A stretch of 64,000 nucleotides of DNA from Chryseobacterium sp. VAUSW3. GTDB lineage: Bacteria; Bacteroidota; Bacteroidia; Flavobacteriales; Weeksellaceae. The stretch is taken from contig NZ_NIUY01000001.1 in assembly GCF_002205795.1 (NCBI RefSeq), forward strand, positions 124,001-188,000, read 5' to 3'. Below, one piece after another: positions 17,331 to 26,288 of the stretch; position 1 is the stretch's first letter; the number at the start of each line of letters is the position of its first letter. Made by a program: the position numbers and the translations under genes. The notes under the pieces are model-generated. The model ran no database searches and was not told the DNA's origin. It saw only the letters and a program-made list of their open reading frames with translations.

Positions 17331-17413
17331 CCGCGCCCCGGCTTGAACGGAGCTCTTTTTGTGTAGCGAAGCGGAGCAAAAAAGCGGGAGTGGAAGACGG
17401 AAACTGGCGCCCA
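17331..17413. repeat. intergenic palindromic element, copy B
   Basis: An approximately 83-base structured segment: outer GCGCC (17333-17337) pairs with GGCGC (17406-17410), and an inner GCTcTTTTTG arm pairs with CAAAAAaGC around a TAGCGAAGCGG loop. It shares its architecture and several blocks (GCCCCG, TTTT, AGCGAAGCGGA, AAAA, ACGG) with copy A at 49377-49490, and contrasts sharply in G+C with its surroundings. It looks like a dispersed intergenic element, not coding. Confidence 0.6.
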
Positions 17414-17484
17414 AAAAAAATTAAATTTCAATGCCCTCGTTCTGAAACAAACTTTTAAACAAAAGAAATTAGCGTGAAAAGATG

Positions 17485-17492
17485 TATTTTTG
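17485..17492 (+). promoter_or_regulatory. -7 element of the asparaginase promoter
   Basis: TATTTTTG ends five bases before the chosen ATG at 17498, which predicts a leaderless or nearly leaderless mRNA. It also argues against the GTG at 17474 as start, since that lies upstream of the box. Confidence 0.55.
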
Positions 17493-17497
17493 AAGCT

Positions 17498-18517
17498 ATG
17501 AAAAGAAAAGTACTCCTGATCTACACCGGTGGAACCATCGGCATGGAAAAAGATTATGAAACAGGCAGCCTGCGGGCTTTCGACTTCGGAAATATCTTTC
17601 AAAAACTTCCGGAAATGAAACTTATTGAATGTGAAGTTTCTGTGCATCCTTTCAAAAAACCACTGGATTCATCGGATATGGGGCCCCAGGAGTGGAAAAT
17701 TATCGCGAACTATATCGGTAAAAATTACGATCATTACGACGGATTTTTGATTCTTCACGGCACCGACACCATGTCTTATACGGCTTCTGCTCTGAGTTTT
17801 ATGCTGAAAAATCTCCGAAAACCCGTTGTGCTTACAGGATCGCAGCTACCAATTGGTGACTTACGAACTGATGCGAAAGAAAATCTCCTCACAAGTCTTT
17901 ATTATGCAAGTCTTTACGAAAACAACGAAGCGGTAATACAGGAAGTTACCATTTATTTTGAATATAAACTGCTGCGGGGAAACAGAACCTTGAAATATTC
18001 TGCGGAATATTTTGATGCTTACCAAACGCCAAACTATCCTGTTTTGGGACAATCGGGCGTTCATTTGAATATCGAGAAAGATTTCCTGTGGCGTTCTGAA
18101 ACCAAAGAAAATTTCAGCGTTGATAACCACATCTCAACGGATGTACTGTTCTGGAGGATTTTTCCCGGAATGCATCTTGAGCATTTGTTACAAATGCCAA
18201 AAATGAAAGTACTGATTCTGCAGGTTTTTGGCTCCGGAACGATTTTTAATACCGAGAAAACACAACAGACGCTACAGCTGCTTCGCGACCGGGGAACCGA
18301 AATTGTGGTGGTATCGCAATGTGTTTCGGGTGGAATAAGTTTTGGCAAGTACTCGAATTCTAATATTTTTACTAAAATAGGGGCCATCAGCGGGCATGAC
18401 ATGACTGCTGAAAGTGCCATTACCAAAGCAATGCATTTGCTGGACAACCCAAAATTGGAGGGTAATTTTGCCGAAATATTCTCCAGAAATATCTGTGGTG
18501 AAGTTTCTGTGAATTAA
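17498..18517 (+). CDS. type I L-asparaginase
   Basis: A 339-residue enzyme hydrolysing asparagine to aspartate and ammonia. It carries both catalytic threonine motifs, LLIYTGGTIGM at the N terminus and LHGTDTMSYTASAL at about residues 86-99, with the later conserved lysine region GSQLPIG. There is no signal peptide, which fits the cytoplasmic type I enzymes. The start at 17498 is chosen because the -7 element lies between it and the upstream GTG. Single gene, followed by tRNA-Ser. Confidence 0.93.
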   Translation: MKRKVLLIYTGGTIGMEKDYETGSLRAFDFGNIFQKLPEMKLIECEVSVHPFKKPLDSSDMGPQEWKIIANYIGKNYDHYDGFLILHGTDTMSYTASALSFMLKNLRKPVVLTGSQLPIGDLRTDAKENLLTSLYYASLYENNEAVIQEVTIYFEYKLLRGNRTLKYSAEYFDAYQTPNYPVLGQSGVHLNIEKDFLWRSETKENFSVDNHISTDVLFWRIFPGMHLEHLLQMPKMKVLILQVFGSGTIFNTEKTQQTLQLLRDRGTEIVVVSQCVSGGISFGKYSNSNIFTKIGAISGHDMTAESAITKAMHLLDNPKLEGNFAEIFSRNICGEVSVN

Positions 18518-18563
18518 ACTTCAAAAAAATGAGTTTCAATTTTCAGTTCTCGATTAAATATTC

Positions 18564-18571
18564 TATTTTTG
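18564..18571 (+). promoter_or_regulatory. -7 element of the tRNA-Ser gene
   Basis: TATTTTTG lies 12 bases before the mature tRNA 5' end, giving a short leader; TTT at 18541-18543 stands at the -33 distance. Confidence 0.55.
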
Positions 18572-18583
18572 CAGTCTTCAATT

Positions 18584-18670
18584 AGAGAGGTGTCCGAGTG
18601 GTTGAAGGAGCTAGCCTGGAAAGCTAGTATACGGGTAACTGTATCGAGGGTTCGAATCCCTTCCTCTCTG
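18584..18670 (+). tRNA. tRNA-Ser (anticodon GGA)
   Basis: An 87-nt class II tRNA. The acceptor stem AGAGAGG pairs with CCTCTCT, the discriminator is G, and CCA is not encoded. The anticodon stem CTAGC/GCTAG encloses loop CTGGAAA with anticodon GGA, reading UCC and UCU. A long variable arm (TATACGGGTAACTGTATC) and a standard T-loop (GGTTCGAATCC) are present. Confidence 0.97.
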
Positions 18671-18676
18671 CAAAAA

Positions 18677-18710
18677 AAATCTCTGAAGTTTTCTTCAGAG
18701 ATTTTTTTAT
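18677..18710. terminator. bidirectional terminator between tRNA-Ser and the oxidoreductase
   Basis: A 12-bp stem (18677-18688 with 18693-18704) and TTTT loop, flanked by an A run on the left and a T run on the right, so it works on both strands for the convergent tRNA-Ser and FAD-oxidoreductase genes. Confidence 0.88.
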
Positions 18711-19738
18711 TTACTAAACCTCTTTAAATCTACTTCAGGCATTAAAGGTTTTTGATTTTCAATATGTTCATATAATTCTTTTGAAAAGAAACATCCGTTT
18801 AAAATTCCACGTGCGCCCAAGCCATTGAAAACGTAGAAATTGGGATGTTCGGGATAACTTCCCAAAATTGGTCTTCGGTCTCTTACGGTGGGGCGGAACC
18901 CAAAGTTTACTTCATTAATTTCGAAGTCGTGAGGATAGAATTCCGAAAGTCCTTCTATTAGCTGCTGCTTTGCGAAATCATCAATTTCGTTCGTCCTTTC
19001 GTTGGGGTCGTAAGTTCCACCGTAATAATAATTATCTCCGTTTAAAGGAAAAAGAAAATGTTTTTTCTTCAGCGTAAATGAGTTTGTGAGTGGTTTTGAT
19101 AGCTGCACTTTCAAGTGATGCCCTTTGTTTGCCATTACAGGAATTTCGGAAAAAAATGGATTATTTTTCACTCCTATACCTTCACAAAAAACAATATGTT
19201 TAAAACTGATTTGTTCATATGAATTATCAGTAATTATTGAATAATCAAAATGTTGTTCTCTTAGATGATTATTTTCCTTGAGAAAAGCTTTAAAATCATT
19301 AAAAAATTCTTCCACATTAAGCCTCGCAGATAAATTTACAGATCCAGCCGCAAACGGGTTCAGAACAGTCTCCAGATTCTTAAATTCTGGGTTTAAGAAA
19401 GGCTCCAGTTGTTCTGTTTCAGATTTTGATAGCCAGAGTTCCTGCTCTTTTTTATCGTGAAAAATCCGGTGAATATTTTCGTTGATTAAGTAGTTTTTAC
19501 CAGTATATTTTTCAATTTCGTTTAATGTACCTTTCAGAAAACTGATCTGTTCTTGAGCAAGCCAAAAGGTGGTAAATTTCTTTAAAACAACAGGATTCAC
19601 GATGCCTGCAGAAACCTGAGACGCACTTTTACCGTTTTCAGAAAAAATGAGGAAACTTTTATTGTTCTGTATTAACTGATGGGCGAAAAAAAATCCTGCA
19701 TATCCGCCTCCAACTATGATATAATCTACATTTTTCAT
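18707..19738 (-). CDS. FAD-dependent oxidoreductase (DAO family)
   Basis: A 343-residue flavoenzyme with the N-terminal dinucleotide-binding motif VDYIIVGGGYAGFFFAH and a C-terminal FAD-contacting segment VFNGLGARGIL. The SAGIVNPVVLKKFT region and overall plan resemble the D-amino-acid oxidase/MnmC C-domain type. Substrate unknown. There is no methyltransferase domain, so it is not a full MnmC. It lies 72 bases downstream of gldN, separated from it by a strong terminator, and no consensus promoter is visible in the gap. Confidence 0.85.
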   Translation of the reverse strand: MKNVDYIIVGGGYAGFFFAHQLIQNNKSFLIFSENGKSASQVSAGIVNPVVLKKFTTFWLAQEQISFLKGTLNEIEKYTGKNYLINENIHRIFHDKKEQELWLSKSETEQLEPFLNPEFKNLETVLNPFAAGSVNLSARLNVEEFFNDFKAFLKENNHLREQHFDYSIITDNSYEQISFKHIVFCEGIGVKNNPFFSEIPVMANKGHHLKVQLSKPLTNSFTLKKKHFLFPLNGDNYYYGGTYDPNERTNEIDDFAKQQLIEGLSEFYPHDFEINEVNFGFRPTVRDRRPILGSYPEHPNFYVFNGLGARGILNGCFFSKELYEHIENQKPLMPEVDLKRFSK

Positions 19739-19755
19739 TCTTTAGAAATTTGGTT

Positions 19756-19788
19756 AAAAAAAAACCTGAGTAAAAGTACTCAGGTTTT
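19756..19788 (-). terminator. terminator of the gldKLMN operon
   Basis: A 12-bp perfect stem (19761-19772 with 19777-19788) and four-base loop, followed on the minus strand by a run of nine T. Confidence 0.88.
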
Positions 19789-19810
19789 AGTATATATTCA
19801 AAGGAAATGA

Positions 19811-20743
19811 TTAGTAATTCCACATATCATTTTCCATCTGAAGAATCTGTGCTTTGATTCGCTCGCTCTCTTCAAGCTGTGCATCAGCATCACGTGGGAT
19901 ATAATCTTTGATTACACCGTTTCCTAAACCATTGTCAGATTTGTAGATAATCGACGAAAATCTCCTTGCATTCATCACATCATCATAAGTAATATCCGAG
20001 GAAAGGTTTTTACCGTTGAATACGACGTAATTAGCCAAAAGTGGCCGTACATTTGGGTAATATACCCAAAATAAGTCGATATAGTCGTCACCAGAATCCA
20101 CCAGTTCTCCATCACCACCAATTACGCCCATTGTCTGTGGATCTTTCCCCATTGCCGCGATTCCCAGCAAGCGGTATTTCATTTGGGAATCTCTTTTGTC
20201 AATATACCACATTCCCTTAATCTTGAGGAGTTTCACATCCTCGGACTTGGTTTCGTACACGTCTGTACCGGCTGCTCTATCTGCTTCTGTCACTTTAGCT
20301 CCGGAATTAATTTTATCAATCAGATCATCAGAAATTACTAATTTACTGGTTCTCTTCTTGATTTCTTCCGGCTCTAATCGTGTGGTAAAATATTCGTCAT
20401 CATACACTTCGCTGATTTTACCTGAGTTAATTCCATCTATTAAAATTTGGAAAAGCGACTTGTTCTGTGTAACGAGACCGTCGGAATTATGGTATAATTG
20501 CTGGTTGAGTTTATCATTCATATCAATGATTTCCCAAACCACGATACTTTTCAGCACGTCTTTCTCATCGATATACCCGTAAGAAAGCGGTACCACTTCT
20601 TTGGAGATGATGCTGTCTCCTTTCATCATCTTATTTTCTTCGCGCAGTTGCCGGAACTCTTCGGGAGACTTCGAATTAAGAATGGTTTGTGCCTGCGAGA
20701 AACCTACTGATGCGAGGAATATACTTACTATTAACTTTTTCAT
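19811..20743 (-). CDS. gldN: gliding motility/T9SS protein GldN
   Basis: A 310-residue periplasmic protein with a signal peptide (MKKLIVSIFLASVGFSQAQ). GldN (PorN) forms, with the lipoprotein GldK, the large ring under the outer membrane that connects to the GldM motor shaft and is needed for secretion of T9SS substrates. The SYGYIDEKDVLKSIVVWEII segment and the IDLFWVYYPNVRPLLANYVV segment are family-typical (each shorter stretches conserved). Last gene of gldKLMN, 30 bases after gldM. Confidence 0.95.
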   Translation of the reverse strand: MKKLIVSIFLASVGFSQAQTILNSKSPEEFRQLREENKMMKGDSIISKEVVPLSYGYIDEKDVLKSIVVWEIIDMNDKLNQQLYHNSDGLVTQNKSLFQILIDGINSGKISEVYDDEYFTTRLEPEEIKKRTSKLVISDDLIDKINSGAKVTEADRAAGTDVYETKSEDVKLLKIKGMWYIDKRDSQMKYRLLGIAAMGKDPQTMGVIGGDGELVDSGDDYIDLFWVYYPNVRPLLANYVVFNGKNLSSDITYDDVMNARRFSSIIYKSDNGLGNGVIKDYIPRDADAQLEESERIKAQILQMENDMWNY

Positions 20744-20773
20744 TATGGTAGATGAATTTAATTTTATCTCATA

Positions 20774-22084
20774 TTAATTCGTCACATTTATTGTAACGTT
20801 GCTTGGCGTTTTCGGAATACTGTTCCCCATTCCGGTTGCAGTAACCTCGATGTCGTGGATGGTCACTTTATCACCAGCTCTCAGGTTCGTAAATAAGTTA
20901 GCCACTTCAGCTAAAGAATTACCTGTTACCGATACCGATGGTTTATTTGGAACTTTCACTTTAAAACCGTTTACCGCAAAACTTACAGGATATACAAATC
21001 CTGGCATATCTACCGCTACAGTTTGATTTTTGATAGACGTTGCAGGCATTGCTACTGCACTTTTGCCTCTAACTGTTCCTACCACTGGCGGTAATTTCTT
21101 AACCATATATTTGGTTGATTTACCTCCCACTGTAAGGGTTACCTCATCCACCGGACCAGGAGTTACTGTCCATTTCCCACCGCCACCTGATACCGTAGCA
21201 CCTGATGCCGAAATGGAAGTTGAGGAAGTTGCACCGTCAACATTAACCGGGTTCGGGAAGCCCTGATATAATACAGTTCCAGAGGTAATTGTTGCGGTAA
21301 AATCTTCTTTTTTATCTTCCTGATGAGTAGAATTGGAAATCATCGGAGGAACTGTTTTAGGCGTATCAGTTACCAGAGTTGCGTTAGGATCAGCCATGAC
21401 ACTTTTCCCCTGTAGATAAACGGATAAAACGTCTGACTGGATGTTTCGTATCTCGGTTTCCAATACTTCTAAATTTGCCAGTGCAGCTACCATAGGTTGG
21501 TTGTAGAACTTGTGAACCAGCCATGATTTGCCGTTCTTCTTCTTTGGATATTCTGTAATGATATTCTGCTTAGCGCGTGCTACTACGTTCTGGAAATTTT
21601 CTTCTCCCTCAAATTTCTGAACAATAAAATTTCGAAGTACATCAATCTTTGACATCATTGATTTTGCTTCGGCTGAAGGTTTAGACTCTTCCCCTCCCTG
21701 GAAAAAAAGAGAGGTAGCAGGATCTGCACTGTTTAAAGTGTTGTAATCAAAATCTGTTTCACTATACTTAAAGCCGGAGAGTGTGATCATTTTCTGTTTT
21801 TTACCTTCGATATCACCAATGAGATCGTCGCCGAGCTGCTTAAGCTGCATGTAATTGTCGTAAGATGCTTTATCTTCAGGTGAAATTTGTGCTTTTTCCG
21901 AGAGATTATATTCAAATAACTGGTTTTTTGCATCTGTTAATTTACGGGTTTCGGTAAGTGAAACCTGTGTATCATAAAATGATCTCACGATTTCCTGATC
22001 GATCTGCAGTGCAAGCATTGCAATAAAGACCAGGTACATCAGGTTAATCATCTTCTGACGAGGGGTCTGTTTTCCTTGTGCCAT
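20774..22084 (-). CDS. gldM: gliding motility/T9SS motor protein GldM, short form
   Basis: A 436-residue protein with one N-terminal membrane helix (about 14-34) and a long periplasmic part. R9 and Y17, known as functional residues of the GldLM motor, are present. D1 spans about residues 36-225; after a short polar linker (about 226-262) a domain starting TGTVLYQGFPNPVN-like follows, then the C-terminal domain from about 328 (KKLPPVVGTVRG). Family members of F. johnsoniae and P. gingivalis have about 513-516 residues and four periplasmic domains; here about 80 are missing, and the linker stands where D2 is expected. The protein forms the shaft that rotates and transmits proton-motive force to GldK/GldN. 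Confidence 0.94.
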   Translation of the reverse strand: MAQGKQTPRQKMINLMYLVFIAMLALQIDQEIVRSFYDTQVSLTETRKLTDAKNQLFEYNLSEKAQISPEDKASYDNYMQLKQLGDDLIGDIEGKKQKMITLSGFKYSETDFDYNTLNSADPATSLFFQGGEESKPSAEAKSMMSKIDVLRNFIVQKFEGEENFQNVVARAKQNIITEYPKKKNGKSWLVHKFYNQPMVAALANLEVLETEIRNIQSDVLSVYLQGKSVMADPNATLVTDTPKTVPPMISNSTHQEDKKEDFTATITSGTVLYQGFPNPVNVDGATSSTSISASGATVSGGGGKWTVTPGPVDEVTLTVGGKSTKYMVKKLPPVVGTVRGKSAVAMPATSIKNQTVAVDMPGFVYPVSFAVNGFKVKVPNKPSVSVTGNSLAEVANLFTNLRAGDKVTIHDIEVTATGMGNSIPKTPSNVTINVTN

Positions 22085-22136
22085 TTTAGTAAATTTTGTT
22101 AATAATCTTAAATTTTAATTATAAATGGTTAGAAAA

Positions 22137-22823
22137 CTATGATTTCATTGCACTAAGCATGCCGCCGTAAACTCTGTTAAGACTATTAAGGTTTGCTGTT
22201 AATCCTGTTAATTCTTCATTGAATTTTTCTGAATGTGCTGCAGATTTCTGCATATCTTCAACATATTTTTTGCTGTACTCAGTTTGTGTTTTACCATGCT
22301 CTAACTGAAGTGCATATAAAGCGTTCATGCTTTCCAAATGACTTGCAGCTAAAGTTAACTGATCGTTATACTTCTGCGTAGAAGTGGTAACATCAACAGT
22401 TTGATTGATCTGATCAACTGAGCTTGAAAACTTATCAATACCGGTTCTTAATCTTTCGAATAAGTTTACATCTAATTTTGCATCAGCAAGCATTTGATCT
22501 AATTTATCGGATAGAGAAACTTCCAATTCTTTAACTTCTGCAGATTGAATGCCTAATGTAGAGTGTTTAGGGTTTGGGTTTGCATCTTTGTCTAACAATT
22601 CAGGATATACATTTTCCCACGCGTAAGATTCTTCAGTTTTCGGTGGATCGAATGCGAAAATAATAAAGATAATCGCTTCCGTAATCAGTCCTATTGCCAA
22701 TAGAGTATTCCCGGAAAGTGGGCCTAAACTCCAGTGCGTGATTTTAAATAGTGCACCAAAAATTACGATTGCAGCTCCTATGGAGTAAATAAAATTATAA
22801 ATAGCTTCTTTAGTCTTAAACAT
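22137..22823 (-). CDS. gldL: gliding motility/T9SS motor protein GldL
   Basis: A 228-residue inner-membrane protein with two helices (about 9-26 and 39-57) and a cytoplasmic coiled-coil-like tail. The second helix contains E49 (LITEAIIF), the position of the glutamate essential for proton coupling in F. johnsoniae GldL. Together with GldM it forms a 5:2 proton-driven motor. It lies 52 bases upstream of gldM in the operon. Confidence 0.96.
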   Translation of the reverse strand: MFKTKEAIYNFIYSIGAAIVIFGALFKITHWSLGPLSGNTLLAIGLITEAIIFIIFAFDPPKTEESYAWENVYPELLDKDANPNPKHSTLGIQSAEVKELEVSLSDKLDQMLADAKLDVNLFERLRTGIDKFSSSVDQINQTVDVTTSTQKYNDQLTLAASHLESMNALYALQLEHGKTQTEYSKKYVEDMQKSAAHSEKFNEELTGLTANLNSLNRVYGGMLSAMKS

Positions 22824-22876
22824 GTCAGTTGAATTTTTAGTAGTTAATTATTTGTTTAGTTTTTTTATCGCTGAAT

Positions 22877-24292
22877 TTAGTTTGTTCTTTTCTTGAATTT
22901 TGCAGTTCCCTCCGGAATATCCTGAACCGTTCTGAAGCCAATATAACTTCTCGCCGAATCTTTTCTTTCGTAATCTCTGGCGCCCGTCATCAGGAGGTAT
23001 CCTACATCTTTCCAGGAACCGCCACGTACAGATTTTCTTGGCTCTTTGTAAGCTTCATTTGATAAATAAGGATTTAAAGTTGAAGCAAACTGATACGTTG
23101 AATTGTTGTAAGGAGACTCGGTCCATTCTGCTACGTTACCAGCCATGTCATAAAGACCAAAACCATTCTTCTGGAACTGTTTTACAGGTGCTGTATAAGT
23201 ATAGGTTCCTTTTTTCTCGTCTTCTATATAATTACCACGTTTTGGTTTAAAGTTGGCGAGGTAACATCCTCTGTCATCCTGAAGGTACGGACCACCCCAC
23301 GGATATGTTGCATTTTCTCTACCTCCTCTCGCGGCGTACTCCCATTCCGCTTCTGTAGGAAGACGGAAGGCCATTGGCTTTTGTTTTTTCTTTTTCAGTG
23401 CTTCATTATAATCAGATTTCAGTTTTGATCTGAAGTCACAGAATGCTCTTGCTTGATCCCAAGTTACCCCAACAACAGGATAGTTTTTGTAAGCACTGTG
23501 CCAGAAATATCCATCATATAAAGGTTCGTTGTAAGCGTAGTTGAAATCTTTGATCCAAACAGTAGTGTCCGGATATACAGCAATACTTTCTTTCTTAAGA
23601 TAATTTGCACCTCTCGATTTATCTTTAACCGCTGATTCTATATCTTCCCAGGTGTAAGCATAAAGAAGTTTTCTACTATCTAAAATTCTTTCATTATTAA
23701 TTCTTTCAGCTGGTGGAAGATACATAGATTCCAGAATCTCTGCATACTGTGCATCCGGATAATCAGAAGTTTTCCAACGGAGAGGCACAGACCAGTCGAG
23801 TTTTTTAGATTCATCATAACCTTCTCTCCCGCCCTGAGATTCCATAAATTCCTGATAAGCATTCTTCTCGTCAGCTGCTTTTTTTGAAGCATAGGCAAAA
23901 TCTGCGATCGACGTTCCGTCACCACCGGAACCACCTTCCCCAGCAGCTTCTGCTAGAAGAGAACGAGCAATTGAGTCTCTTACATAATTAATGAAAACAC
24001 GATATTCCGCATTGGTAATTTCTGTTTCATCCATAAAAAATGAAGAAACGGTAACTGTTTTAAGAGTTGCTTTTTCCGGAGTATTAGTAAAGTCCTGATC
24101 AGCCATACCCATCACATAGGAACCTGCCGGCACCGCTACCATCCCGTAAGGTCTTTCGGCTACAAAAGATTTAGATTTTCCCTTTGGGACAAGTTCTCCT
24201 TTCATTCCGGGCTTACCTGCAGAGGCACCACCACCTTTGGAACAAGAGATTACTACAGATGCTGATATTAATATAAGAAATATTCTTTTCAT
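22877..24292 (-). CDS. gldK: gliding motility/T9SS lipoprotein GldK
   Basis: A 471-residue lipoprotein (lipobox ending VISC, C17) with a formylglycine-generating-enzyme/SUMF1 fold: MVAVPAGSYVMGM near residues 49-61, FRLPTEAEWEYAARGG around 310 and GLYDMAGNVAEW around 382. GldK (PorK) partners with GldN in the periplasmic ring. The catalytic cysteines of true sulfatase modifiers are not apparent, as expected for GldK. First gene of the gldKLMN operon; 113 AT-rich bases separate it from glmS. Confidence 0.95.
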   Translation of the reverse strand: MKRIFLILISASVVISCSKGGGASAGKPGMKGELVPKGKSKSFVAERPYGMVAVPAGSYVMGMADQDFTNTPEKATLKTVTVSSFFMDETEITNAEYRVFINYVRDSIARSLLAEAAGEGGSGGDGTSIADFAYASKKAADEKNAYQEFMESQGGREGYDESKKLDWSVPLRWKTSDYPDAQYAEILESMYLPPAERINNERILDSRKLLYAYTWEDIESAVKDKSRGANYLKKESIAVYPDTTVWIKDFNYAYNEPLYDGYFWHSAYKNYPVVGVTWDQARAFCDFRSKLKSDYNEALKKKKQKPMAFRLPTEAEWEYAARGGRENATYPWGGPYLQDDRGCYLANFKPKRGNYIEDEKKGTYTYTAPVKQFQKNGFGLYDMAGNVAEWTESPYNNSTYQFASTLNPYLSNEAYKEPRKSVRGGSWKDVGYLLMTGARDYERKDSARSYIGFRTVQDIPEGTAKFKKRTN

Positions 24293-24405
24293 GCTATTTT
24301 TTAGAAATTAAGCGGTAAATATATATAATTTTTTAGAAAACAATTATGATTTTTTTTGCAGAACGTAAAATTGCTTGGATTATTTTACAAAAATTAACAT
24401 TTATT

Positions 24406-26259
24406 TTACTCTACAGTCACAGATTTTGCAAGATTTCTCGGCTGATCAACATTTGCTCCCCTGTAAACAGCAATGTAGTAAGCCAGTAACTGTAATGGAA
24501 CTGACGCAATAATTGGAGAGAAACATTCTGAAGTTTCGGGAAACTCGATAACATAGTCTGCCATGGAAGCTACCTGTGTATCTCCTTTGTTAACTACCGC
24601 GATTACTTTCCCTTTTCGTGCCTTAATTTCCTGTACGTTGCTTACAATTTTATCATAATGTCCCTGTTTTGGTGCAATGATCACAATCGGCATGTTCTCG
24701 TCGATCAGTGCAATTGGTCCGTGTTTCATTTCAGCAGCCGGATATCCCTCCGCATGAATGTAAGAGATTTCCTTAAGCTTCAGAGCACCTTCCAACGCTG
24801 CCGGAAAATTGTATCCTCTTCCTAAATAAAGGAAGTTTTGTGCGTCAACAAAATTCTTAGCAATATTCTGGGTAATTTCATTGGTAGATTCAAGGACTTC
24901 TTCAACTTTTTTCGGAATAGCATCCAGCTCAGTAATAAGTTTCATGAATTCCTGGTTGCTGAGATGACCATTATGTTTACCTAATTTCAAAGCGATAAGC
25001 GAAAGTATGGTAAGCTGGGCTGTGAATGCTTTTGTAGAAGCCACACCAATTTCAGGTCCAGCATGAGTATAAGATCCTGCATCGGTAATTCTTGCGATTG
25101 AAGAATCTACTACATTACAGATTCCGTAAATGAAAGCTCCTTTTTCTCTCGCCATTTTAATGGCTGCCATGGTATCTGCCGTTTCACCGGACTGGGAAAT
25201 TGCAATAACCACATCTTTTTCGGAGATAATTGGATTTCTGTAACGGAATTCTGATGCGTATTCTACCTCTACCGGAATCCTTGCAAACTCCTCTATTAAA
25301 TATTCACCAATTAAACCTGCATGCCAAGAAGTACCGCACGCAATAATCGTAATTTTCTGTGCCTGGCTGATTCTGTCAAGATGATCCCAGATTCCGGCCA
25401 TCTTAATAATGCCTTCATCAACAAGTAATCTTCCTCTTAAAGTATCATGAATTGATTTAGGCTGTTCGAAAATTTCTTTAAGCATAAAATGCTCGTATCC
25501 ACCTTTCTCAATTTGCTCCAGACTTAATTTTAGTTCCTGAACTTCAGGGATAACTTTTTCATTGTCTTTAATGTTTCTAATGTCAACTCCTTTTTCCAAA
25601 GAGATTGTTGCCATATGCCCTTCTTCGAGATAAACAGCTTCCTTGGTAAATTCGACGAAAGGTGAAGCATCTGAAGCAATAAAATATTCTTTTTCGCCAA
25701 GACCAATCGCCAACGGAGAACCTAATCTTGCTACTACAAGTACACCTGGGAAATCATCGTGCATTACCGTGATTGCATAGGCACCATAAACTTCATTCAA
25801 AGCGAAACGTACTGCCGTAGGAAAATCGATTTCCGAATTGGTATCCATAAAATACTGGATCAGGTTTACCAAAATTTCGGTATCGGTTTCTGACTGAAAA
25901 GTGAAGCCTTTATCGGTAAGCATAATTTTAATGGTATCGTAATTTTCGATAATCCCATTATGAACTAATGCTATTTTGCCGTTATTTGAAACATGCGGAT
26001 GCGAATTTCTGTCACTCGGCACGCCATGGGTTGCCCATCTTGTATGACCCATTCCTACATTTGCCTTGCCGGAAAGATCTTTGGAAATGGCAACTAAATC
26101 ATCAACCTTGCCTTTGGTTTTAGCTACAGCAAAATCTGAGTTTTCACTGTCGAGTACAATTCCTGCACTGTCGTATCCGCGGTATTCTAAACGGCGAAGA
26201 CCGTTGATTACCACTTCATATGCATCCTGAAAACCGGTGTATCCTACAATACCACACAT
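24406..26259 (-). CDS. glmS: glutamine--fructose-6-phosphate aminotransferase (isomerizing)
   Basis: A 617-residue enzyme with an N-terminal glutaminase domain (catalytic Cys2 in MCGIVGYTG) and two SIS isomerase domains, ending in the conserved PRNLAKSVTVE tail. It makes glucosamine-6-phosphate for peptidoglycan and LPS. No glmS ribozyme is present: the 5' gap to DUF4270 is only 29 bases. Last gene of the glgA-like/DUF4270/glmS unit. Confidence 0.97.
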   Translation of the reverse strand: MCGIVGYTGFQDAYEVVINGLRRLEYRGYDSAGIVLDSENSDFAVAKTKGKVDDLVAISKDLSGKANVGMGHTRWATHGVPSDRNSHPHVSNNGKIALVHNGIIENYDTIKIMLTDKGFTFQSETDTEILVNLIQYFMDTNSEIDFPTAVRFALNEVYGAYAITVMHDDFPGVLVVARLGSPLAIGLGEKEYFIASDASPFVEFTKEAVYLEEGHMATISLEKGVDIRNIKDNEKVIPEVQELKLSLEQIEKGGYEHFMLKEIFEQPKSIHDTLRGRLLVDEGIIKMAGIWDHLDRISQAQKITIIACGTSWHAGLIGEYLIEEFARIPVEVEYASEFRYRNPIISEKDVVIAISQSGETADTMAAIKMAREKGAFIYGICNVVDSSIARITDAGSYTHAGPEIGVASTKAFTAQLTILSLIALKLGKHNGHLSNQEFMKLITELDAIPKKVEEVLESTNEITQNIAKNFVDAQNFLYLGRGYNFPAALEGALKLKEISYIHAEGYPAAEMKHGPIALIDENMPIVIIAPKQGHYDKIVSNVQEIKARKGKVIAVVNKGDTQVASMADYVIEFPETSECFSPIIASVPLQLLAYYIAVYRGANVDQPRNLAKSVTVE

Positions 26260-26288
26260 ATAATTATATTTTTATTTAAATTCTTAAT

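Noticed and set aside
17282..17647. A 121-codon minus-strand frame across the 17331 palindromic element
   Set aside because: It crosses the repeat and the start of the asparaginase gene, has no recognisable domain and no promoter.
18707..19738. FAD oxidoreductase as MnmC
   Set aside because: The methyltransferase domain of MnmC is missing and no separate partner gene is near, so only the general DAO family is claimed.
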